In this document: in pieces, positions 1-5,000 of the stretch
How positions within the stretch are numbered: position 1 is the first letter of the stretch
How the letters are laid out: every line of letters begins with the position of its first letter
Source of the DNA: Bacillota bacterium
GTDB taxonomy: Bacteria > Bacillota > Clostridia > Peptostreptococcales > Anaerovoracaceae
Reading direction: 5' to 3'
DNA length: 5,000 bases
Assembly: GCA_016286935.1 (NCBI GenBank)
Contig: JAEEUO010000102.1
Location: 1 to 5,000, forward strand
Program-made: the position numbers and the translations under genes
Notes under the pieces: model-generated
Seen by the model: the letters and a program-made list of their open reading frames with translations, nothing else
What the model was told of the DNA's origin: nothing
Databases searched by the model: none

Positions 1-2412
1 CACGAAATCCTTCTTTCGGAATTCGACGGCCTGGATGTAGGAGACCTCGAAGTCCTCCCACAAGCGGCTCTTGTACGTTTCGAGCAGCGTCTCGTTCCGC
101 GCGAGGCGGTTCTCGGCCTCAAACTTGCGGTTCTGGGCGTCGAGATAACGGCCGTCGATCTCATTTTTCCGGTGTTCGGCCTCCTCGAGCGTCTTCAGGA
201 TCGCGAGGCGCTCCTCGCGGCTTTCCTCTGCGAGCGTTTCGAGGTCGGCTCGCTCCTGTTTCGCGCGTTCGAGTCCCTCGATCAGGCCGCCTGATCCGCC
301 CTTCAGTCCGTTCTTCTCCGCTTCGAGCGCGTCCTCTTCGACGGCCTTTTGGGCCAGATCGGCTTCGATCTCGCGCACGGCTTCGTCGACGCGGGCGATC
401 AGGTCGTCGATCCCGCTCCGGTTGTTCCGGCGGGAGTTCAGTTTGAGAAGCGCGTCGGTGTACGCTTCGTTGCGGGCGTCGATGTCTCCGCGCTGGTCCT
501 CGGACTGCTCCGCGAGCCGCTGCGCGATCCGTTCCGCGTCCTCCGCGGCCTTCCGCGCGTCGCGCGTGCCCTCCTCGAGTTCCTTTTCGAGTTTTTTGAT
601 CTCGGCGTCGAGTTTGTCGCCCTCCGCCTTCCGTTCGAGCAGCCCGGCGACGGTGTTCTTCGAGGAGCCGCCCGTCATCGCGCCCTGGGCCGTGACGAGG
701 TCGCCCTCGAGCGTCACGAAGCGGAATCCCGTGCGGACCTCGCGCGCCATCCGGACGGCGTTCTGAAGTTCGTCGACGACGATCACGCGGCCGAGCAGAT
801 AGTCGATCGCGGGGCGGTTCGCCTCATCGAAGCGGACGAGTTCCGTCGCGAAGCCCTTGAAACCGGCCATCCTCCGGATGCGCTCCTCAAAATCGGGAAC
901 GGACGGGCGGATGTCGGAGAGCGGCAGGAACGTCAGGCGTCCCGCGCGGTTCTGCTTCAGAAGCGAGATCGCGCGTTCGGCCGTCGCGGAATCCGTCGTG
1001 ACGATGTTCTGGACGGAGGCGCCGAGCGCCGTTTCGACGGCGAGCTCGTACCCCTTCGGCACGGTGATCAGCTCGCCCGCGACGCCGACGATCCCGCCGA
1101 TGTTCTGTTTCATCAGAAAGCGGACGGCGTAGTTATACCCTTCGTAGGCCTGCTCCATCTCGCGGATGACGTTCCTGCGGGCGGTGAGCTGGCCGATGCG
1201 GAGGCGGAGCGATTCGGCCTGTTTCGACGCGCCGGCGCGCAGTTCGAACGCGCGGCTGCGGGCGTCGTCGGCCTTTTTCGCGTTGCCCGCGACGGTGCTC
1301 TGGAGCTCCGCGAGGGCTTCCTTCTTCGCCGCGAGATCCGCTTCGAACACCTCGATCTCGGCGTCGATCGCCTTCCGGTTTTCGAGCAGCGCCTCGCGGT
1401 TCGCCTCTTCCTTGGCGATCTTCGCCTTCAGGCCTTCCTTTTCCAGGGCGATGCGCTCCTTGTCGCGGTCGATCTGGAGGATGCGCTCCTGTTCGCGCGT
1501 CGAGCGCGCGGCGATGTCGTTGATCTCCTCGATCTTGCGGACGAGCTTCTCCTGGGTCTCGGAGCCGATCCGCTCGAGTTCGGCGGACCGCTCGCGCGCG
1601 TCGGCGACGGAGGCGTCGACTGCCTTCTTTTCACCGGCAAATGTGTCGATGTCGAACCCCGCCTCGGCGATCTCGTCCTTGATGAATTCGTTCTTCAGCT
1701 CGATCGATTCGATGTTCTTCAGAACGACGTTGATCTCGATCGCCTTGTAGCGTTCCTTGAGCTCGAGGTATTCCTTCGCCTTGACGGAATCCTCGCGCAG
1801 CGTGTCGATCCGCCCTTCGATCTCGTTGATGACGGCGTTCACGCTTTCCATGTTGTTCTTCGCGCTGTCGAGCTTCCGTTCGGACTCTTCTTTCTTCGTC
1901 CGGTATTTGACGATCCCGGCGGCCTCCTCGAAGAGCTCGCGGCGCGTTTCGGGCTTGTTCGAGACGATGTCCGCGATCCGGCCCTGGCCGATGATCGAGT
2001 AGCCGTCGACGCCGATGCCCGTATCCATGATGAGCTCGCGGATGTCCTTCAGACGGCACGGGACCTTGTTGATCCGGTACTCGCTCTCGCCGGAGCGGAA
2101 CACGCGGCGCGTGATCGCCACCTCGGCGTAGTCGATGTCGAGGACGTGGTCGGAGTTGTCGATCGTCAGCGTGACCTCGGCCATGCCGCGGCTCTTGCGG
2201 CTCGCCGTTCCGGCGAAGATGACGTCTTCCATCTTTCCGCCGCGGAGCGTTTTCGGCGACTGTTCACCGAGGACCCAGCGGATCGCATCCGAGATGTTCG
2301 ATTTGCCGCTTCCGTTCGGTCCCACGATGCAGGTGACCCCGCGGTTGAATTCGATCGTCACGGGTTCCGCAAACGATTTGAATCCCTGAAGTTCGAGTTT
2401 TTTGAAGTACAT
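1..2412 (-). CDS. smc: Chromosome partition ATPase Smc, N-terminal 804 residues (3' end beyond window)
   Basis: Smc is the ATPase of the bacterial condensin complex; with ScpA and ScpB it extrudes DNA loops and helps separate sister chromosomes. The visible part begins with the N-terminal half of the ABC-type head: Walker A GPNGSGKS at residues 31-38 (Lys37), the R-loop arginine Arg57 in LRGGK, and the Q-loop Gln143 in GQGRI, followed by the typical FEEAAG at 161-166. A charged coiled-coil arm runs from about 171 to 422. The hinge is about 423-590 and ends in the glycine-rich GAMTGG (577-582). The returning arm then runs to the window edge, broken by GGSGG at 705-709. The C-terminal signature motif and Walker B lie outside the window. 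The ATG at 2412 fits the family's usual N-terminus and has an AAGGAG site 5 nt upstream. Both arms are about 75-80 residues shorter than in B. subtilis Smc, so the full protein is probably near 1030 residues. Identity is certain; the length estimate is an inference. Confidence 0.98.
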   Translation of the reverse strand, partial: MYFKKLELQGFKSFAEPVTIEFNRGVTCIVGPNGSGKSNISDAIRWVLGEQSPKTLRGGKMEDVIFAGTASRKSRGMAEVTLTIDNSDHVLDIDYAEVAITRRVFRSGESEYRINKVPCRLKDIRELIMDTGIGVDGYSIIGQGRIADIVSNKPETRRELFEEAAGIVKYRTKKEESERKLDSAKNNMESVNAVINEIEGRIDTLREDSVKAKEYLELKERYKAIEINVVLKNIESIELKNEFIKDEIAEAGFDIDTFAGEKKAVDASVADARERSAELERIGSETQEKLVRKIEEINDIAARSTREQERILQIDRDKERIALEKEGLKAKIAKEEANREALLENRKAIDAEIEVFEADLAAKKEALAELQSTVAGNAKKADDARSRAFELRAGASKQAESLRLRIGQLTARRNVIREMEQAYEGYNYAVRFLMKQNIGGIVGVAGELITVPKGYELAVETALGASVQNIVTTDSATAERAISLLKQNRAGRLTFLPLSDIRPSVPDFEERIRRMAGFKGFATELVRFDEANRPAIDYLLGRVIVVDELQNAVRMAREVRTGFRFVTLEGDLVTAQGAMTGGSSKNTVAGLLERKAEGDKLDAEIKKLEKELEEGTRDARKAAEDAERIAQRLAEQSEDQRGDIDARNEAYTDALLKLNSRRNNRSGIDDLIARVDEAVREIEADLAQKAVEEDALEAEKNGLKGGSGGLIEGLERAKQERADLETLAEESREERLAILKTLEEAEHRKNEIDGRYLDAQNRKFEAENRLARNETLLETYKSRLWEDFEVSYIQAVEFRKKDFV

Positions 2413-2417
2413 AAAGG

Positions 2418-2423
2418 CTCCTT
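2418..2423 (-). promoter_or_regulatory. Ribosome-binding site of smc
   Basis: AAGGAG on the minus strand lies 5 nt before the smc ATG and shares two bases with the TAA stop of rnc (2422-2424). Ribosomes finishing rnc would therefore sit on the smc initiation signal, which suggests translational coupling. The site confirms the smc start. Confidence 0.85.
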
Positions 2424-3111
2424 ATCGTCCGAGCGCCTGTCTGGCGGCGTTCTGTTCGGCTTCCTTTTTCGTGCGTCCGACTCCGGTGCCGAGTTTTTCC
2501 CCGAAGTTCGAGACGGAGATGATGAATGTCCTTTCGTGGGCCGGTCCCGTTTCGTCCTCCTCCGTATAGACGATGTCGGCCGGGCCGTTCTGTTGCAGTT
2601 TTTCCTGGAGGAGCGTCTTGTAGTCGGCGATGCGCATGCCGTCGGGATCGCCCGCGAGCTTTTCGGCGAACAGCGAGCGGACGACGGCGCGTACCCGGTC
2701 AAATCCGCCGTCCAGATAGACCGCGGCGACGACGGCTTCCACCGCGTCCGCAAGGATCGAATTCTTCTCGCGTCCGCCGGTCCGTTCCTCTCCCGTGGAG
2801 AGCAGGAGCGCCGGGCCGATCCCGAGTTCGCGCGCCATCGCAGCGAGCGACTTCTCGCAGACGAGGTCCGCGCGGATCTTCGTGAGCTTGCCCTCCGGCG
2901 TATCGGGGAACCGGCGGTAGAGTTCCTCGCCGATCAGCGCGTCAAGCCACGTGTCTCCGAGAAACTCCAGGCGCTCGTTGTTGAGCGTGCCGCGGGTGCG
3001 CGCGCCGTTCGTGTAGGAGCGGTGGGTCAGCGCGTTCGCGAGGAGTTCCGGGTCTCGGAACGCGTAGCCGAGGTTCCGCTCGACCGTTTTCATTTCGTTC
3101 CGGTATTCCAT
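2422..3111 (-). CDS. rnc: Ribonuclease III
   Basis: RNase III cuts double-stranded RNA in the cytoplasm, mainly rRNA precursors, structured mRNAs and antisense duplexes, using magnesium. The 229-residue product has the normal length and layout. The catalytic domain carries the signature NERLEFLGD (45-53) with acidic residues Glu46, Glu49 and Asp53, then SILADAVEA (118-126) supplying Asp122 and Glu125. A double-stranded RNA-binding domain covers about 163-229, from DYKTLLQEKL to KKEAEQNAARQAL. All expected catalytic acids are present, so it should be active. The residues after the signature are Thr54-Trp55 where Ala-Val is common, a small oddity. The frame is open further upstream into rpe, but that extension (to 3216) does not resemble the family and would overlap rpe by 100 bases. 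The ATG at 3111 is preferred; Met7 at 3093 is an alternative, and neither has a strong ribosome-binding site. The gene starts 5 nt after the rpe stop and ends 9 nt before smc. Confidence 0.96.
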   Translation of the reverse strand: MEYRNEMKTVERNLGYAFRDPELLANALTHRSYTNGARTRGTLNNERLEFLGDTWLDALIGEELYRRFPDTPEGKLTKIRADLVCEKSLAAMARELGIGPALLLSTGEERTGGREKNSILADAVEAVVAAVYLDGGFDRVRAVVRSLFAEKLAGDPDGMRIADYKTLLQEKLQQNGPADIVYTEEDETGPAHERTFIISVSNFGEKLGTGVGRTKKEAEQNAARQALGR

Positions 3112-3116
3112 CTTCC

Positions 3117-3770
3117 CTACTCCAGCTTTTCGCGGAACAAGCGCAGGGCGGCCGCGATGTCGTCCTTTCCGAGGATGGCGGAACCCGCGACGAACGTATC
3201 GGCGCCGGCTTTCCACACGTCGCGCACGTTGTCGGCCGTCACGCCGCCGTCGACCTCGATCATCAGGTCCGGCTTGACGCGCGCCGCCATATCGCGGATC
3301 ACGCGGATCTTGCGGAGCGCGGACGGGATGAATTTCTGGCCGCCGAAGCCCGGATTCACGGACATCACGAGCACGAGATCCGCGTCTTCGAGGATGTACG
3401 AAAGCGCTTCGGGCGGCGTCGCGGGATTCAGCGCCACGCCGGCGAGGACGCCGAAGGAGTGGATCAGCTGAACGGTGCGGTGGAGGTGCGGACAGGCTTC
3501 CTGGTGGACGGTGATGATCTTCGTGTTCGGCGTGACGAAATCGGGGATGTACCGATCCGCGTTTTCGATCATCAGATGGACGTCGAACGGGACGTTCGTC
3601 TTCCCGACGAGCGATTTCATAACGGGCGCTCCGAAGGAGATGTTCGGAACGAAGTGGCCGTCCATCACGTCGACGTGGAGAAGATCGGTCCCCTCTTCTT
3701 CGAGGATCCGGACCTGTTCTCCGAGTTTTGAGAAGTCCGCCGAAAGGAGGCTTGGTGAGATGCGGTTCAT
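3117..3770 (-). CDS. rpe: Ribulose-phosphate 3-epimerase
   Basis: Rpe interconverts ribulose 5-phosphate and xylulose 5-phosphate in the non-oxidative pentose phosphate pathway, in the cytoplasm. The 217-residue product is a full-length TIM barrel. It opens with ISPSLLSADF (4-13) and carries the metal-binding and catalytic set: His32 and Asp34 in HVDVMDGHFVPN (32-43), His65 in DVHLMI (63-68), and Asp174 in EVDGGV (172-177). The phosphate-binding loops are seen as MSVNPGFGGQKF (136-147) and the glycine-rich AGSAI near the C-terminus. The active-site Asp34 and Asp174 are both intact. The ATG at 3770 is the natural family start and has an AAAGGA site 7 nt upstream that sits just after the rsgA stop. 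The gap to rsgA is 15 nt and to rnc 5 nt. Position directly after rsgA matches the Bacillota gene order, but thiN, which follows rpe in B. subtilis, is missing here. Confidence 0.98.
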   Translation of the reverse strand: MNRISPSLLSADFSKLGEQVRILEEEGTDLLHVDVMDGHFVPNISFGAPVMKSLVGKTNVPFDVHLMIENADRYIPDFVTPNTKIITVHQEACPHLHRTVQLIHSFGVLAGVALNPATPPEALSYILEDADLVLVMSVNPGFGGQKFIPSALRKIRVIRDMAARVKPDLMIEVDGGVTADNVRDVWKAGADTFVAGSAILGKDDIAAALRLFREKLE

Positions 3771-3777
3771 GGGTGTT

Positions 3778-3787
3778 TCCTTTCCTC
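3778..3787 (-). promoter_or_regulatory. Ribosome-binding site of rpe
   Basis: A purine run reading GAGGAAAGGA on the minus strand begins inside the rsgA TGA stop (3786-3788) and ends 7 nt before the rpe ATG. The AAAGGA part has the best spacing. Overlap with the preceding stop again suggests coupled translation. Confidence 0.75.
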
Positions 3788-4727
3788 AGTAGCGCTTTCT
3801 TGCGCGCAGTTCCGTGAGAATCGTTTCATAGGACGCGTAGCGCGACGGCGCGATCCGGCCGTCCGCGAGCGCCTTTCGGACGGCGCAGTCCGGCTCCGTC
3901 CGGTGAAGGCAGTTGTCAAAGCGGCACGAACCGATGAACGGCTCGAACTCGGGGAAACAGAACGCGAGATCGCGTTCCGTCAGTTCCGCCTCCATCGCCT
4001 CGATCTCGTCGACGGGGCCCGACGCGTCAATCGCGCTGAAGGACGTGAAGCCGGGCGTATCGAAGAGGAGCGTTCCGCCGCCGATCGTATAGAGCTCTGA
4101 GGCGCGCGTCGTCTGGCGGCCGCGGCCGAGCTTCTCGGACGTCGCGCCCGTCTCGGCGATCTCGCGGCCGATCAGCGCGTTGAGGATCGTCGACTTGCCG
4201 ACGCCCGAAGGACCGGCCAGCGCGGCGATCTTCCCTTCGAGAGCCTTCCGCAGGCCGTCCATTCCCGTCCCCTCCGTCGCGGAGACGACGAAGACGGGAT
4301 AGATCGGGCGGTAGACGTCCGCCAGGAGAGCGATCTCGGATTCCGCCGCGAGGTCTTCCTTGTTGATGACGATCAGGGCGTCTGCGTTCTTTGCCTCCGC
4401 CATGACGAGGAAGCGGTCGGCGATCAGCGGGAGCGGATCGGGCCTCTTCGCGGCAAGGACGAGGACGAGCGTCTCGACGTTCGCGATCGGCGGGCGGATG
4501 AAGGCGTTCCGGCGCGGCGCGATCTCCGTGATCCACGCGTCGCCGTCATCCCGGATCTCGACCGTCACGCGGTCCCCGACGAGCGGCGTCCTTCCTTTCT
4601 TGCGGAAGAGCCCGCGCGCCTTGGACTGGTAGACGGTGCCGTCCGCGTCGACGTAGTAGAACCCGGCGATCCCGCGCACGATGACGCCCTGTTTCGTTTC
4701 TTTCACGGCGCCTCCGGTCATTTCCAT
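3786..4727 (-). CDS. rsgA: Ribosome small subunit-dependent GTPase RsgA (CpgA/YloQ/YjeQ)
   Basis: RsgA binds the maturing 30S subunit near the decoding site and uses GTP hydrolysis to check and release late assembly intermediates. The 313-residue product has all three family domains: an N-terminal OB fold (about 14-75, including GFYYV and LVGDRV); a circularly permuted GTPase domain whose motifs come in the order G4 NKED (122-125), G5 SAT (149-151), G1 GPSGVGKST (172-180), a GRQTTR switch segment (203-208) and G3 DTPGF (223-227); and a C-terminal zinc-binding motif with Cys268, Cys273, His275 and Cys281. The permuted motif order is diagnostic. The ATG at 4727 has a GAAGG site 7 nt upstream and overlaps the preceding gene by 10 nt. 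Alternatives are the ATG at 4721, which makes an ATGA overlap with the upstream stop, and a GTG at 4706 with GGAGG 4 nt before it. The kinase-rsgA-rpe order is classic for Bacillota, where PrkC-type kinases can phosphorylate RsgA. Confidence 0.97.
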   Translation of the reverse strand: MEMTGGAVKETKQGVIVRGIAGFYYVDADGTVYQSKARGLFRKKGRTPLVGDRVTVEIRDDGDAWITEIAPRRNAFIRPPIANVETLVLVLAAKRPDPLPLIADRFLVMAEAKNADALIVINKEDLAAESEIALLADVYRPIYPVFVVSATEGTGMDGLRKALEGKIAALAGPSGVGKSTILNALIGREIAETGATSEKLGRGRQTTRASELYTIGGGTLLFDTPGFTSFSAIDASGPVDEIEAMEAELTERDLAFCFPEFEPFIGSCRFDNCLHRTEPDCAVRKALADGRIAPSRYASYETILTELRARKRY

Positions 4728-4739
4728 GTGACGACCTTC
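4711..4739 (-). promoter_or_regulatory. Two competing ribosome-binding sites for rsgA
   Basis: Two Shine-Dalgarno-like sequences lie around the rsgA start. GAAGG (4735-4739) is 7 nt before the ATG at 4727, and GGAGG (4711-4715) is 4 nt before a GTG at 4706. The first has better spacing and serves an ATG; the second is the stronger match. The stop of the upstream gene (4718-4720) lies between them, so either site would be reached by ribosomes completing that gene. Confidence 0.55.
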
Positions 4740-5000
4740 GTCGCGTAGTTGATCGTGGCTTCCTTGACGCGCACGCCGTCATAGAAGACGACGGCGGTCG
4801 CGGTTCCCGTACCGGTCAGCTCGACGGCGTAGGTCCTGTCGCTCTTGCGGACCGATTCGGGCGGAAGATCGTAGGCGATGCTCGATCCGTTCGCCTGTTC
4901 GATGATCTTGATCGACAGTTCGAACGATCCCTTCTCGGCGTCGGACAGATCGACGACGAAGTTGACCGTTTCGCCGCCGCCCAATTCGTCGGGGCCGATC
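4718..5000 (-). CDS. Probable C-terminal end of a PASTA-domain serine/threonine kinase (PrkC/StkP type), 5' end beyond window
   Basis: Only the last 93 residues are in the window. They contain no kinase or complete PASTA motif. The segment looks like an extracellular beta-rich tail: alternating hydrophobic and polar strands (VNFVVDLS, FELSIKII, TYAVELTG, TATAVVFYDG), with no membrane segment or catalytic motif. A tail of this form, ending in a tyrosine/glycine 'DG' hairpin followed by a final 'INY' strand, is typical of the region after the PASTA repeats in many clostridial PrkC proteins. The position directly before rsgA and rpe fits prkC exactly. Such kinases sense muropeptides or lipid II and control cell wall growth and dormancy exit. 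The frame is open to the window edge, so no start is visible. The identification rests on context plus resemblance of the tail; another secreted beta-sandwich protein remains possible. Confidence 0.7.
   Translation of the reverse strand, partial: IGPDELGGGETVNFVVDLSDAEKGSFELSIKIIEQANGSSIAYDLPPESVRKSDRTYAVELTGTGTATAVVFYDGVRVKEATINYATKVVTWK

Larger units (their letters stand above)
1..5000 (-). other. Probable single operon: kinase-rsgA-rpe-rnc-smc
   Basis: All five genes share one strand. The junctions are a 10-nt overlap, then gaps of 15, 5 and 9 nt, which leave no room for an internal promoter with its own leader or for a stem-loop terminator between genes. The transcript must begin above 5000 and continue below 1, where ftsY commonly follows smc in Bacillota. 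Internal promoters inside coding sequence cannot be excluded by eye. Confidence 0.8.

Noticed and set aside
3112..3216. N-terminal extension of RNase III by 35 residues
   Set aside because: The added residues are an Arg/Gly-rich run typical of an out-of-frame reading of rpe, they overlap rpe by about 100 bases, and the family starts close to the 3111 ATG.
349..3471. 1040-codon plus-strand open frame as a real gene
   Set aside because: It lies opposite smc, rnc and rpe, each identified by intact catalytic motifs. It starts at a TTG, has no recognisable domain, and its openness follows from the absence of TTA, CTA and TCA codons on the coding strand.
4027..4536. 169-codon minus-strand open frame within rsgA in another frame
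   Set aside because: It is Arg/Asp-rich with no domain and is fully contained in rsgA, whose GTPase motifs cover the same bases.
4982..4984. TTG at 4984 as the start of a short 88-residue protein
   Set aside because: The frame is open through this codon to the window edge, the protein would begin inside a beta-strand-rich region with no signal peptide, and the context fits the end of a longer kinase.
1..5000. Defence, mobile or otherwise novel system
   Set aside because: Every base except three short junctions belongs to recognisable housekeeping genes, and no repeats, integrase, transposase, inverted ends or shift in base composition was seen.

Overview
This is a dense stretch of a bacterial chromosome with about 60% GC. 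Every gene I can support is read from the minus strand. In transcription order (high to low coordinates) they are: the end of a surface protein, probably a PrkC/StkP-type PASTA serine/threonine kinase (4718-5000, cut by the window edge); the ribosome-assembly GTPase RsgA (3786-4727); ribulose-phosphate 3-epimerase Rpe (3117-3770); ribonuclease III (2422-3111); and the first 804 residues of the chromosome-organising ATPase Smc (1-2412, cut by the window edge).

The genes overlap by 10 nt or are separated by 5 to 15 nt. There is no room for a promoter or terminator between them, so they are most likely one operon. Each ribosome-binding site that can be seen lies on or next to the stop codon of the preceding gene, which suggests translational coupling. 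No intergenic stretch approaches 300 bases. No RNA genes, mobile elements, CRISPR arrays or repeats were seen.

The gene order kinase-rsgA-rpe and the pair rnc-smc are both familiar from Bacillota (Firmicutes). In Bacillus subtilis the two sets are separate clusters; here they are joined directly. The Smc head, the RsgA zinc-binding motif and the surface tail also resemble Bacillota proteins. The Smc arms are clearly shorter than in B. subtilis. Short Smc proteins are known from Mollicutes and Erysipelotrichia relatives, so a high-GC member of that side of the phylum is possible, but the window alone cannot settle it. The genetic code appears standard: TGA serves as the stop in two genes, and tryptophan is encoded by TGG.

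The genes are housekeeping ones: envelope and growth signalling (kinase), late small-subunit ribosome maturation (RsgA), pentose phosphate metabolism (Rpe), rRNA and mRNA processing (RNase III) and chromosome segregation (Smc). I found no undescribed defence or mobile system. The points most worth checking are the symmetric shortening of both Smc arms, the direct rpe-rnc junction, and a 3.1-kb antisense open frame that codon avoidance explains.
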